NCBI RefSeq assembly: GCF_016648105.1
Contig: NZ_JACVVE010000002.1
Coordinates: 62,001-126,000 of the forward strand
Origin: Pseudomonas sp. S31
GTDB taxonomy: Bacteria; Pseudomonadota; Gammaproteobacteria; Pseudomonadales; Pseudomonadaceae
Length of the DNA: 64,000 nt
Direction: 5' to 3'
A model generated the notes under the pieces. It saw only the letters and a program-made list of their open reading frames with translations, did no database searches and was not told the origin of the DNA. A program made the translations under genes and the position numbers. Position 1 is the stretch's first letter. Each line of letters opens with the position of its first letter. Positions 22,201 through 31,077 of this stretch are shown here, in pieces.

Positions 22201-22250
22201 GTGGGGCTAATATCGAGCGCCGCGCGGGCGGCGCTCGATATTAGCCCCAC
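22201..22250. repeat. Perfect 50-bp palindrome (23-bp stem, 4-nt loop)
   Basis: Arms gtggggctaatatcgagcg... and their exact reverse complement enclose GCGG. No T run follows. The inner part atatcgagcgccgc is shared with the REP-like element at 55392. It sits between convergent genes and could act as a transcript end or as a transposase-mobilised REP variant. Confidence 0.95.
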
Positions 22251-22279
22251 CTCCAAACCCAAGGCAGGCACCCAAACCC

Positions 22280-23134
22280 TCACCGCCCCTCTAAGATCGC
22301 CGCATACCCTTCCTTGTAGCTCGGATACACCGGCGCCCAACCCAGCGCCCGCGCCCGGGCATTGCTGCAACGCTTGCTGCCGGTGCGCCGCACCCGCTGC
22401 TCGTCGGACCACTGGGTAACGCCCATGTACTCACGCAGCCAGGCCACCACCTCGGCCAAAGGCGCGGGGTCGTCATCGACGCCGATGTAGCAATCTTCCA
22501 GCGCCACGCCCCGGGCATCGGCCTGCAGCAGGAAAGCCAGCAAGCTCGCGGCGTCCTCAGCATGGATGCGATTGCCATACAAAGGCGGCGTCTCGGCCAC
22601 TCGATAACCCTGGCGTACCTGGCTCAGCAGCCACTCGCGGCCCGGCCCGTAGATACCGGTCAAGCGCACCACGCTGGCAGGAATCGCGCTGGCCAGCGCC
22701 AGGCCTTCGGCTTCGAGCATCACTCGCCCGGAGTAACCCTCGGGCTCGGTGGCCGCGGTTTCGTCGATCCACTCGCCATCCTTCTGCGCGAACACGCTGC
22801 TGCTGGACACGAACAACAGGCGCCGCGGGCGCTGGCCACGCTCGGCCAGCCAGCCCAGCACATGGCGCAAGCCTTCGACGTATGCCGTCTGGTAGCCGGC
22901 CTCATCGTGCTGGCTGGCCGCCACGCAATACACCAGGTAGTCCGGCGCTCGCTGCGGCCAGGCGTCGGGGATGCGCGCCTGCCCCAGGTCGGCAGCGACC
23001 GGCACGACCCCCTCGGGCAGCTGCGAGACCGAACGGCGCAGGCCACTCACCTGCCAGCCCTGGGCCTGCAACTGACGGGCAAGACGGCCACCCACATCAC
23101 CACAACCTACAATCATTGCCGAAAGGTCTGACAT
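22280..23134 (-). CDS. NAD(P)-dependent epimerase-like protein (YeeZ type)
   Basis: Extended short-chain dehydrogenase fold, 284 aa. The nucleotide-binding glycine motif is MIVGCGDVGGRLARQL, followed by VYCVAAS and LLFVSSSSVF. The expected catalytic Y-x-x-x-K is replaced: the Tyr in PEGYSGRVMLEAE has no Lys four residues on, so this is an atypical SDR that may bind NAD(P) without classic catalysis. It belongs to the YeeZ-like group found beside exbB/tonB in Pseudomonas. Substrate unknown. Divergent from exbB. Confidence 0.85.
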   Translation of the reverse strand: MSDLSAMIVGCGDVGGRLARQLQAQGWQVSGLRRSVSQLPEGVVPVAADLGQARIPDAWPQRAPDYLVYCVAASQHDEAGYQTAYVEGLRHVLGWLAERGQRPRRLLFVSSSSVFAQKDGEWIDETAATEPEGYSGRVMLEAEGLALASAIPASVVRLTGIYGPGREWLLSQVRQGYRVAETPPLYGNRIHAEDAASLLAFLLQADARGVALEDCYIGVDDDPAPLAEVVAWLREYMGVTQWSDEQRVRRTGSKRCSNARARALGWAPVYPSYKEGYAAILEGR

Positions 23135-23222
23135 CGAAAAACTCCCTAGACCAAAGGATCAGGGAAGCAGGATTACACGATAGGCGGGTATACCAATAAC
23201 GAAAAAAGCAACATCATTACTT

Positions 23223-23249
23223 TTGTTAACAAGAATTACTTGCAATAAT
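23223..23249 (+). promoter_or_regulatory. AT-rich promoter candidate of exbB-exbD-tonB
   Basis: The palindrome ttgttaacaa (23223-23232) and AATAAT (23244-23249) stand out in an AT-rich patch upstream of exbB. The best overlap with the Fur consensus here is only about 9 of 19 bases, so Fur control is plausible for the function but not shown by sequence. Confidence 0.3.
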
Positions 23250-23330
23250 GGCGCCCCTATTTGTTCTCGGCCTGATTCGAGGCCTTGAAGAACGCTCACC
23301 CTTTCTACTTCTTCATCAGGTCCGGCCAGC

Positions 23331-24326
23331 ATGACACGTACTCAACCTTCCGCTTCGCCAACCATGCCGCGCGCCTGGCGCGCCATCGCCGCGCTGACCC
23401 TCAGCCTGGTGCTGGCCCCGGTCGCCATGGCGGATGAACCAACCGCCAACGCCGCAGCCACCCCGGCAGCCGCCAGCGCCCCTGCCACGCCTGCCGCCCC
23501 GGCAGCGCCCGAGGCCGATGCGCAGGCGCCAGCCCCGGGCATCGATGCCCCGGCGCCGGCCGAAGGTGCAGAAGCGCCAGCCGCCGAGAACGTCGAAGCG
23601 CTGGTCGAGGACACCACCCTGGGCATGGCCCACGACCTGTCCCCGTGGGGCATGTACAAGAACGCCGACATCGTCGTGAAGATCGTGATGATCGGCCTGG
23701 CCATCGCCTCGATCATCACCTGGACCATCTGGATCGCCAAAGGCTTCGAGCTGATGGGCGCCAAGCGTCGCCTGCGCGGTGAAATCGAGGTGCTGAAGAA
23801 GTCCGCCACCCTCAAGGACGCCAGCGAAGCTTCCAACAAGGAAGGCACCCTGGCCCACACCCTGGTGCACGACGCACTCGAGGAAATGCGCCTGTCGGCC
23901 AACGCCCGCGAGAAAGAAGGCATCAAGGAGCGCGTCAGCTTCCGTCTGGAGCGCCTGGTAGCGGCCAGCGGCCGGAGCATGAGCAACGGCACCGGCGTAC
24001 TCGCCACCATCGGTTCCACCGCGCCGTTCGTCGGTCTGTTCGGTACCGTGTGGGGCATCATGAACAGCTTCATCGGCATCGCCAAGACCCAGACCACCAA
24101 CCTGGCCGTGGTCGCCCCGGGTATCGCCGAAGCCCTGCTGGCCACCGCCCTGGGCCTGGTCGCGGCGATCCCGGCCGTGGTCATCTACAACGTCTTCGCC
24201 CGCTCCATCGCCGGCTACAAGGCGCAGGTGTCCGACGCCTCGGCGCAGGTCCTGCTGCTGGTCAGCCGCGACCTCGACCACCAGGGCAGCGATCGCGCCG
24301 CCCCGCACATGGTGAAAGTGGGGTAA
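23331..24326 (+). CDS. exbB: TonB-system proton channel component ExbB
   Basis: ExbB, 331 aa, longer than the 244-aa E. coli protein because of an N-terminal signal-like segment (about 1-35) and an Ala/Pro-rich stretch (35-95). The core has three membrane helices, with NGTGVLATIGSTAPFVGLFGTVWGIMNSF and GIAEALLATALGLVAAIPAVVIYN, the MotA/TolQ/ExbB signature. With ExbD it makes the proton-driven motor that energises TonB for siderophore and cobalamin uptake. This long form is typical of P. putida, where exbB loss is linked to solvent sensitivity. Starts an exbB-exbD-tonB operon. Confidence 0.95.
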   Translation: MTRTQPSASPTMPRAWRAIAALTLSLVLAPVAMADEPTANAAATPAAASAPATPAAPAAPEADAQAPAPGIDAPAPAEGAEAPAAENVEALVEDTTLGMAHDLSPWGMYKNADIVVKIVMIGLAIASIITWTIWIAKGFELMGAKRRLRGEIEVLKKSATLKDASEASNKEGTLAHTLVHDALEEMRLSANAREKEGIKERVSFRLERLVAASGRSMSNGTGVLATIGSTAPFVGLFGTVWGIMNSFIGIAKTQTTNLAVVAPGIAEALLATALGLVAAIPAVVIYNVFARSIAGYKAQVSDASAQVLLLVSRDLDHQGSDRAAPHMVKVG

Positions 24327-24329
24327 ACC

Positions 24330-24758
24330 ATGGGCCTGCATCTCAACGAAGGTGGCGATGACCTCGCCGAGAACCACGAAATCAACGTCACGCCGTTCAT
24401 CGACGTGATGCTGGTACTGCTGATCATCTTCATGGTCGCAGCCCCTCTGGCCACGGTCGACATCAAGGTCGACCTGCCGGCCTCGACCGCCAAGCCGGCG
24501 CCGAGGCCTGAGAAACCCGTGTTCGTCAGCGTCAAGGCCGACCAGAAGCTGTACGTCGGCGACGATCAGGTGCCTGCCCCCGACCAGCTTGGCCCGATGC
24601 TCGACGCCAAGACCAAGGGCGACAAGGAAACCACCATCTTCTTCCAGGCCGACAAGGGCGTGGATTACGGTGACCTGATGGAAGTGATGAACAACATGCG
24701 CGCGGCCGGCTACCTCAAGGTCGGTCTGGTAGGTCTCGAGACGGCAGCGAAGAAATGA
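24330..24758 (+). CDS. exbD: TonB-system component ExbD
   Basis: ExbD, 142 aa, with one N-terminal membrane helix (INVTPFIDVMLVLLIIFMVAAP) that carries the essential proton-path Asp (FID), and a periplasmic domain with VSVKADQKLYVGDD. It pairs with ExbB in the motor that energises TonB. Three bases after exbB; its TGA overlaps the tonB ATG (ATGA), indicating translational coupling. Confidence 0.97.
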   Translation: MGLHLNEGGDDLAENHEINVTPFIDVMLVLLIIFMVAAPLATVDIKVDLPASTAKPAPRPEKPVFVSVKADQKLYVGDDQVPAPDQLGPMLDAKTKGDKETTIFFQADKGVDYGDLMEVMNNMRAAGYLKVGLVGLETAAKK

Positions 24759-25486
24759 CGAAGACGCGGCACAATCTGGCGCGTTACAGCGGCAGCCTGG
24801 CGCTCGTGCTGGGTGTCCATGCCGTCGCTGTGCTGCTGACGCTCAACTGGTCGGTGCCACAAGCCGTCGAGCTGCCCCCGGCAGCCATGATGGTCGAACT
24901 GGCACCGCTGCCGGAACCGGCGCCACCGCCACCTCCGAAAGCGGCCCCACAGCCACCGGCACCGGTCGAAGAACCGCCGTTGCCCAAGCTGGTGGAAGCC
25001 CCGAAACCCAAGATCGCCATCCCCAAGCCGCCCAAGCCCAAGGCCAAGCCCCAGCCGCCCAAGCCTGAGAAAAAGCCTGAGCCGCCGAAGGAAGCGCCAC
25101 CGACCGAAGATGTGGTCGACGCACCGCCCAGCAACGAGCCCCCGCAGAAGTCCGCGGCGCCGGCGCCGAGCATCGCGTCCAACAGCAAGGCCCTGCCGAC
25201 CTGGCAGAGCGATCTGCTGCGCCACCTGGCGAAATACAAGCGTTACCCGGAAGACGCACGCCGTCGTGGCTTGCAAGGCATCAACCGGCTGCGCTTCGTG
25301 GTCGACGCCGAAGGCAAGGTGGTGTCGTACTCGATGGCCGGGGGTTCCGGCAGCGCCGCGCTGGACCGCGCCACGATGGAGATGATCCGCCGTGCCGGTA
25401 CCGTGCCGAAGCCGCCGCCCGAGCTGCTGACCAATGGCACGATCGAAGTGGTAGCGCCGTTCGTCTACTCGCTGGACCGTCGCTGA
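24755..25486 (+). CDS. tonB: Energy transducer TonB
   Basis: TonB, 243 aa. One N-terminal membrane anchor (about 12-32, SLALVLGVHAVAVLLTLNW), a long Pro-Lys/Pro-Glu periplasmic spacer (about 45-130) and the C-terminal TonB domain (about 150-243) with YPEDARRRGLQG and GSAALDRATMEMIRRAG. It passes energy from ExbBD to outer-membrane receptors by binding their TonB box. Overlaps exbD by four bases. Confidence 0.97.
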   Translation: MTKTRHNLARYSGSLALVLGVHAVAVLLTLNWSVPQAVELPPAAMMVELAPLPEPAPPPPPKAAPQPPAPVEEPPLPKLVEAPKPKIAIPKPPKPKAKPQPPKPEKKPEPPKEAPPTEDVVDAPPSNEPPQKSAAPAPSIASNSKALPTWQSDLLRHLAKYKRYPEDARRRGLQGINRLRFVVDAEGKVVSYSMAGGSGSAALDRATMEMIRRAGTVPKPPPELLTNGTIEVVAPFVYSLDRR

Positions 25487-25580
25487 CGCTTTTGTTTCTG
25501 TCACACAACAGCAAGTCTGATAACGTGCGTCTATCGATTGCAGCCGCTATGCTGGGGCCGCAACTTCATGGACGCACGTT

Positions 25581-26507
25581 ATGACCCTCACAGAATTACG
25601 CTACATCGTCACACTCGCCCAGGAGCAGCACTTCGGCCACGCCGCCGAGCGTTGCCATGTCAGCCAGCCCACCCTGTCGGTCGGTGTGAAGAAGCTCGAG
25701 GACGAGCTTGGCGTGCTGATTTTCGAACGCAGCAAGAGCGCGGTGCGCCTGACCCCGGTCGGCGAAAGCATCGTCGCTCAGGCGCAGAAGGTCCTGGAGC
25801 AGGCCCAGGGCATTCGCGAACTGGCCCAGGCCGGCAAGAACCAGCTCACCGCGCCGCTCAAGGTCGGGGCCATCTATACCGTCGGCCCGTACCTGTTCCC
25901 GCACCTGATCCCGCAGTTGCACCGCGTGGCGCCGCAAATGCCGCTGTACATCGAAGAGAACTTCACCCACGTGCTGCGCGAGAAACTGCGCAACGGTGAA
26001 CTGGACGCGGTGATCATCGCCCTGCCGTTCAACGAAGCCGACGTGCTGACCTTGCCGCTGTACGACGAGCCCTTCTGCGCCTTGATGCCCGCCGACCACC
26101 CGTGGACCGCGAAGAAGACCATCGACACCGCCATGCTCAATGACAAGAGCCTGCTGCTGCTCGGCGAGGGGCATTGCTTCCGCGACCAGGTGCTGGAGGC
26201 TTGCCCGACCCTGAACAAGGGCGGCGAAGGCGCCAAGCACACCACCGTGGAATCCAGCTCGCTGGAAACCATCCGCCACATGGTCGCCTCGGGGTTGGGC
26301 GTGTCGATCCTGCCACTGTCGGCGGTGCACAGCCACCACTATGCGCCGGGCGTCATCGAAGTGCGTCCGCTCACCCCACCGGCGCCGTTCCGCACCGTGG
26401 CCATCGCCTGGCGTGCCAGCTTCCCGCGGCCGAAGGCCATCGAGATCCTCGCCGACTCGATCCGCCTCTGCTCGGTGGCCAAGCCGCCCGTGGACCAAAC
26501 GGCCTGA
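25581..26507 (+). CDS. oxyR: Hydrogen-peroxide-sensing regulator OxyR
   Basis: LysR-family peroxide sensor, 308 aa. The redox cysteines fall at Cys199 and Cys208 (GEGHCFRDQVLEACP), the same numbering as E. coli OxyR. HTH is at about 18-40 (FGHAAERCHVSQPTLSVGVKKLE). H2O2 oxidises these Cys to a disulfide, switching on catalase, AhpC and related genes. Three bases separate it from recG; the oxyR-recG pair is conserved in Pseudomonas. Confidence 0.97.
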   Translation: MTLTELRYIVTLAQEQHFGHAAERCHVSQPTLSVGVKKLEDELGVLIFERSKSAVRLTPVGESIVAQAQKVLEQAQGIRELAQAGKNQLTAPLKVGAIYTVGPYLFPHLIPQLHRVAPQMPLYIEENFTHVLREKLRNGELDAVIIALPFNEADVLTLPLYDEPFCALMPADHPWTAKKTIDTAMLNDKSLLLLGEGHCFRDQVLEACPTLNKGGEGAKHTTVESSSLETIRHMVASGLGVSILPLSAVHSHHYAPGVIEVRPLTPPAPFRTVAIAWRASFPRPKAIEILADSIRLCSVAKPPVDQTA

Positions 26508-26510
26508 CCC

Positions 26511-28589
26511 ATGAGTGAGCTGTCGAAGGTCTCGGTCACGGCCCTCAAGGGCGTTGGCGACGCCATGGCCGAGAAACTCGCCAAGGTCGGCCTGGAGAAC
26601 CTGCAGGACCTGCTGTTCCACCTGCCGCTGCGCTACCAGGACCGCACCCGCGTGGTACCGATCGGCGCCCTGCGCCCGGGCCAGGACGCGGTGATCGAGG
26701 GCGTGGTCAGCGGCGCCGACGTGACCATGGGCAAGCGCCGCAGCCTGGTAGTACGCCTGGGTGACGGCACCGGCTCGCTGAGCCTGCGCTTCTACCATTT
26801 CAGCAATGCGCAAAAGGAAGGCCTCAAGCGCGGCACCCACCTGCGCTGCTATGGCGAAGCCCGCCCGGGTGCCTCGGGCCTGGAGATCTACCACCCCGAA
26901 TACCGCGCCCTGAACGGCGACGAGCCGGCGCCGCCGGTGGAGCAGACACTGACGCCGATCTACCCGACCACCGAAGGGTTGACCCAACAACGCCTGCGCC
27001 TGCTGTGCCAGCAGAGCCTAGGCATGCTCGGCCCGCGCAGCCTGCCGGACTGGCTGCCCGACCAATTGGCCCGCGACTACCAGTTGGCGCCGTTGGACGA
27101 TGCCATCCGCTACCTGCACAACCCGCCCGCCGACGCCGACCTCGACGAACTCGCCGAAGGCCAGCATTGGGCCCAGCATCGCCTGGCCTTCGAAGAATTG
27201 CTGACCCACCAGCTGTCACAGCAGCGCCTGCGCGAAAGCCTGCGCAGCCTGCGTGCGCCGGTGCTGCCCAAAGCCAGCCGCCTGCAGGCGCAGTACCTGG
27301 CCAACCTGGGCTTCGCGCCGACCGGCGCGCAGCAGCGGGTAGCCAACGAGATCGCCTACGACCTCAGCCAGGCCGAGCCGATGATGCGCCTGGTGCAGGG
27401 CGATGTCGGCGCCGGCAAGACCGTAGTCGCCGCCCTGGCGGCGCTACAGGCGCTGGAGGCCGGCTACCAGGTGGCGCTGATGGCGCCTACCGAGATCCTC
27501 GCCGAACAGCACTACATCACCTTCAAGCGCTGGCTCGAACCACTGGGCCTGGAAGTCGCCTGGCTGGCCGGCAAGCTCAAGGGCAAGGCCCGCGCCAGCG
27601 CCCTGGAGCAGATCGCCGGCGGCGCGCCGATGGTGGTCGGCACCCACGCGTTGTTCCAGGAAGAGGTGCAGTTCAAGCATCTGGCCCTGGCCATCATCGA
27701 CGAACAGCACCGCTTCGGCGTGCAGCAGCGCCTGGCCTTGCGCAAGAAAGGCGTGGCCGGCGAACTGTGCCCGCACCAGCTGATCATGACCGCCACGCCG
27801 ATTCCGCGGACCCTGGCCATGAGCGCCTACGCCGACCTCGACACCTCGGTGCTCGACGAGCTGCCGCCAGGGCGTACCCCGGTGAACACCGTGCTGGTCG
27901 CCGACAGCCGCCGCTTCGAGGTGGTCGAGCGAGTGCGCGCCGCCTGTGCCGAGGGGCGCCAGGCTTACTGGGTGTGCACCCTGATCGAGGAGTCAGAGGA
28001 GCTCACCTGCCAGGCCGCCGAAAGCACCTACGAGGAGCTCGGCAGCGCGCTCGGCGAGCTGCGCGTGGGGCTGATCCACGGGCGCATGAAGCCGGCGGAA
28101 AAAGCCGCGGTCATGGCCGAGTTCAAACAGGGTGACTTGCAGTTGCTGGTCGCCACCACGGTGATCGAGGTCGGCGTGGACGTACCCAACGCCAGCCTGA
28201 TGATCATCGAGAACCCCGAGCGCCTCGGCCTGGCCCAGTTGCACCAGCTGCGCGGCCGGGTCGGTCGCGGCAGCGCGGTGAGCCACTGCGTGCTGCTCTA
28301 CCATCCGCCGCTGTCGCAGATCGGCCGTGAGCGCCTGGGGATCATGCGAGAAACCAACGACGGCTTCGTCATCGCCGAGAAAGACCTCGAACTGCGTGGC
28401 CCGGGCGAGATGCTCGGCACCCGGCAGACCGGCCTGCTGCAATTCAAGGTCGCCGACCTGATGCGCGACGCCGACCTGCTGCCGGCCGTGCGCGATGCCG
28501 CCCAGGCCCTGCTGGCGCACTGGCCCGAGCACGTCAGCCCGCTGCTCGACCGCTGGCTGCGCCACGGCCAGCAATATGGCCAAGTGTGA
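26511..28589 (+). CDS. recG: ATP-dependent DNA helicase RecG
   Basis: RecG, 692 aa. N-terminal wedge/OB domain (VVPIGALRPGQDAVIEG), then superfamily 2 helicase motifs: Walker A GDVGAGKTVVA, DEQH box (IIDEQHRFGV), TATPIPRT, and motif VI (QLRGRVGRGS). It remodels stalled forks and Holliday junctions and removes R-loops. Length matches the family. Co-transcribed with oxyR. Confidence 0.98.
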   Translation: MSELSKVSVTALKGVGDAMAEKLAKVGLENLQDLLFHLPLRYQDRTRVVPIGALRPGQDAVIEGVVSGADVTMGKRRSLVVRLGDGTGSLSLRFYHFSNAQKEGLKRGTHLRCYGEARPGASGLEIYHPEYRALNGDEPAPPVEQTLTPIYPTTEGLTQQRLRLLCQQSLGMLGPRSLPDWLPDQLARDYQLAPLDDAIRYLHNPPADADLDELAEGQHWAQHRLAFEELLTHQLSQQRLRESLRSLRAPVLPKASRLQAQYLANLGFAPTGAQQRVANEIAYDLSQAEPMMRLVQGDVGAGKTVVAALAALQALEAGYQVALMAPTEILAEQHYITFKRWLEPLGLEVAWLAGKLKGKARASALEQIAGGAPMVVGTHALFQEEVQFKHLALAIIDEQHRFGVQQRLALRKKGVAGELCPHQLIMTATPIPRTLAMSAYADLDTSVLDELPPGRTPVNTVLVADSRRFEVVERVRAACAEGRQAYWVCTLIEESEELTCQAAESTYEELGSALGELRVGLIHGRMKPAEKAAVMAEFKQGDLQLLVATTVIEVGVDVPNASLMIIENPERLGLAQLHQLRGRVGRGSAVSHCVLLYHPPLSQIGRERLGIMRETNDGFVIAEKDLELRGPGEMLGTRQTGLLQFKVADLMRDADLLPAVRDAAQALLAHWPEHVSPLLDRWLRHGQQYGQV

Positions 28590-28667
28590 GGGCGGTCGCA
28601 TATTGCATCCAGCTTGCCGGGCAGGCTGGTTATACTTCGCGTTTGACACGATCAATGGATACAGGCC

Positions 28668-30071
28668 ATGACTGAAGTTGCCCTGGACACCGCAACCCCA
28701 CACGCCCCGTCGGTCATCCGGTTGCTGCTCGACAAGCTCAAGGTCGCCTACCGCGAGGTACCTGAGCAGCCGGGCCTGCCGGCGGCGTCGCGGGTCCAGG
28801 CGATTCTGCTCGACGACGAGGTCGGCGCCTTGCTGGTGCTGTTCCCGCGCAGCAAGCTGCTGGACCTGCAGCGTCTGGAGGAGTTGACCGGCCGCAAGCT
28901 CAAGGCGGTGCCCGTGGCGCGCCTGAAGCAGATGCTCGACAAGCACCACCTCAAGGCCCTGCCAGCCATTCCCGCCTTGACCAGTTCACCGTGCCTGTAC
29001 GAAGCCCGGCTGCTCGAGGAACAAACCCTGCTGATCGAATCGGGCGAGGCCGGCCTGCTGCTCGCGATCGAGCGCGCCGACTTCCAGCACATGCTCAGCA
29101 AGGCCAGCGCCGGCAGCTTCGGCCAGCCGATCCGGGACATCCGCCCCAACTTCGACCGCCCGGACGACGACCCGCGCGAGATCACCCAGGCGGTCCAGGC
29201 ATTCACCGCCCGGCGCATCCAGAAGCGCCTGGAAGAAACCATCGAGATACCGCCGCTGGCCGATACCGCGCAGAAGATCATCAAGCTGCGGGTCGACCCC
29301 AATGCCAGCATCGACGACATCACCGGCGTGGTCGAGACCGACCCGGCACTGGCTGCCCAGGTGGTCAGCTGGGCAGCCTCGCCCTACTACGCCTCGCCCG
29401 GCAAGATCCGCTCGGTAGAGGACGCCATCGTGCGCGTGCTGGGCTTCGACCTGGTGATCAACCTGGCCCTGGGCCTGGCCCTGGACAAGACCCTGACGTT
29501 GCCCAAGGACCATCCGCAACAAGCCACGCCGTACTGGCAACAATCGATCTACACAGCGGCGGTGATCGAAGGCCTGACCCGCGCGATGCCGCGTGCCGAG
29601 CGCCCCGAAGGGGGCCTGACCTACCTCGCCGGGTTGCTGCACAATTTCGGCTACCTGTTGCTGGCGCACGTGTTTCCGCCCCACTTCTCGCTGATCTGCC
29701 GGCACCTGGAAGTCAACCCGCACCTGTGCCACACGTTCGTCGAGCAGCACCTGCTGGGCATCAGCCGCGAACAGATCGGCGCCTGGCTGATGAGCCTGTG
29801 GGACATGCCGGAGGAGCTGTCCAAGGCGCTGCGCTTCCAGCATGACCCGAGCTACGACGGCGAGTATGCGGCGTTCCCCAACCTGGTATGCCTGGCCACT
29901 CGCCTGCTGCGCGCCCGTGGGATCGGCTCCGGCCCGCAGGCGGCGATTCCGGACGAGTTGCTCGACCGTCTGGGAATCACCCGCGACAAGGCCGAGGAAG
30001 TGGTGAGCAAGGTGCTGGAGGCCGAGGCCCTGCTGCGCGAACTGGCTTCGCAGTTCAACCCCCCGCAGTGA
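28668..30071 (+). CDS. YbaK-like domain plus HDOD domain protein
   Basis: Protein of 467 aa with two parts. The N-terminal 150 residues resemble the aminoacyl-tRNA deacylase (YbaK/ProX) fold (VIRLLLDKLKVAYREV, then LPAIPALTSSPCLYEA). The rest (about 190-400) is an HDOD domain, IPPLADTAQKIIKLRVDPNASIDDI onward, related to HD phosphohydrolases but usually lacking their metal ligands. HDOD proteins often take part in signalling and cyclic-di-GMP networks. The fusion is known in Pseudomonas next to recG, but the role is not established. TATACT near 28631 may be a -10. Confidence 0.85.
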   Translation: MTEVALDTATPHAPSVIRLLLDKLKVAYREVPEQPGLPAASRVQAILLDDEVGALLVLFPRSKLLDLQRLEELTGRKLKAVPVARLKQMLDKHHLKALPAIPALTSSPCLYEARLLEEQTLLIESGEAGLLLAIERADFQHMLSKASAGSFGQPIRDIRPNFDRPDDDPREITQAVQAFTARRIQKRLEETIEIPPLADTAQKIIKLRVDPNASIDDITGVVETDPALAAQVVSWAASPYYASPGKIRSVEDAIVRVLGFDLVINLALGLALDKTLTLPKDHPQQATPYWQQSIYTAAVIEGLTRAMPRAERPEGGLTYLAGLLHNFGYLLLAHVFPPHFSLICRHLEVNPHLCHTFVEQHLLGISREQIGAWLMSLWDMPEELSKALRFQHDPSYDGEYAAFPNLVCLATRLLRARGIGSGPQAAIPDELLDRLGITRDKAEEVVSKVLEAEALLRELASQFNPPQ

Positions 30072-30077
30072 GGACGC

Positions 30078-30100
30078 CGGGGCCGCATCGCGGCCCCCGG
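30078..30100. terminator. GC-rich hairpin between convergent genes
   Basis: Stem ccggggccg / cggcccc(c)gg with a short loop, seven bases past the HDOD-protein stop. No U run follows, so it is a weak intrinsic terminator or a 3'-end stabiliser. Confidence 0.5.
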
Positions 30101-30104
30101 GATA

Positions 30105-30479
30105 TCAGCCTTTCTTCTTGGGTTTCAGGTACTTCATCAGGCCCTGGAACCACATCACCAGTGCCGGATTTCCCTTGATCTGGATGTGCTTGTCCTGAAT
30201 GCCCTGCATGAAAGCCAGCTGCTTGTTGCTGGCCTGCATCGTGGCGAAACCGTAGGCGGCATCCTTGAAGGCGATGGCGAATGCCGGCTGGGGATGGCTG
30301 CCACCCTTGCTGCTGATGCGCTCGCCGCTGACGATGAAATGACGCGCAACCTTGCCGTCCAGCGTCTGCATCTGGAACACCAGGTCCTTGTCCTTGAGTT
30401 GCTGCTGGAATGCGGGGTTGCTACGGCTGGCCCTGGCCATCAACAGCCCCATGGCCCAGAGCAGAAAACGAAACTTCAT
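30105..30479 (-). CDS. SCP2-like helicase-associated/sterol-carrier domain protein
   Basis: Small protein of 124 aa. The start at 30479 (MKFRFLLWAMGLLM) has GAGG upstream; the longer frame runs into the hupN gene. After a hydrophobic N-terminus (possible anchor), it shows an SCP-2-like fold pattern: LVFQMQTLDGKVARHFIVSGERIS, then PAFAIAFKDAAYGF and a C-terminal IKGNPALVMWFQGLMKYLKP. Such proteins bind lipids in a hydrophobic tunnel. Assignment is from pattern only. It follows hupN on the same strand after 110 bp. Confidence 0.65.
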   Translation of the reverse strand: MKFRFLLWAMGLLMARASRSNPAFQQQLKDKDLVFQMQTLDGKVARHFIVSGERISSKGGSHPQPAFAIAFKDAAYGFATMQASNKQLAFMQGIQDKHIQIKGNPALVMWFQGLMKYLKPKKKG

Positions 30480-30589
30480 CAACGCGCCTCGGTTGAAAAA
30501 TGACTGAAGCGCGGAGTCTAGCCTTTTTTTGTACGAATTAGCTGCATGATGCTGCGACAGGCGCCCTGGGGCGCCCGTCCGCCAGGCGA

Positions 30590-30889
30590 TCACTTGCCTT
30601 TCTTGGCCGGCTTGGTTGGGGTGTTGACGCTGTCGCGCAGGTTCTTGCCTGGCTTGAAGGCAACGGTATTGCTGGCCTTGATCTTCACCGGTTGGCCGGT
30701 TTGCGGATTCTTGCCAGTGCGGGCACCACGATGGCGTTTTTCGAAGGTACCGAAGCCGACCAGGGTAACGGTGTCCTTGTCCAGGGCACCGGTAATGCTG
30801 TCGAGGATCGCGTTCAGTACCTGGTTGGCCTTTTCCTTGGTCAGATCGGCCTTTTCGGCGATGACGGCGGCGAGTTCTGGTTTACGCAT
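30590..30889 (-). CDS. hupN: HU-family nucleoid protein (HupN)
   Basis: HU/IHF family DNA-bending protein, 99 aa. Diagnostic GFGTFEKRHRGARTGKNPQTG, the DNA-binding beta-arm with the intercalating Pro, followed by IKASNTVAFKPGKNLRD. Pseudomonads have three HU genes; this one beside the rubredoxin reductase corresponds to hupN. The C-terminus is extended by a Lys/Pro-rich tail (NTPTKPAKKGK). Basic nucleoid protein acting as a dimer. Confidence 0.94.
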   Translation of the reverse strand: MRKPELAAVIAEKADLTKEKANQVLNAILDSITGALDKDTVTLVGFGTFEKRHRGARTGKNPQTGQPVKIKASNTVAFKPGKNLRDSVNTPTKPAKKGK

Positions 30890-31077
30890 AGTGAAGCCTC
30901 TTTGACGGAAATTCTTGTTGTTATTGCCGTGCCGCCCGCAGGGCGGCGTTCAAGGCGCCGCAGGCTCTAAATTGCGGCAGACGCGACTGAGAATGGCACG
31001 CCCTTGGGGGCCGCGCCAGTATCTGCGCGGCCATTGTGCAGGCAATATCAGGACAATTCCGACAGAACGCCTGCCAT

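Noticed and set aside
23223..23249. Fur box upstream of exbB
   Set aside because: Best alignment to the 19-bp Fur consensus is about 9 matches, near background for an AT-rich patch; kept only as a promoter candidate.
25596..26990. 464-residue open frame on the minus strand across oxyR and recG
   Set aside because: Antisense shadow caused by high G+C codon use; its product has no family motifs and both genes beneath it are certain.
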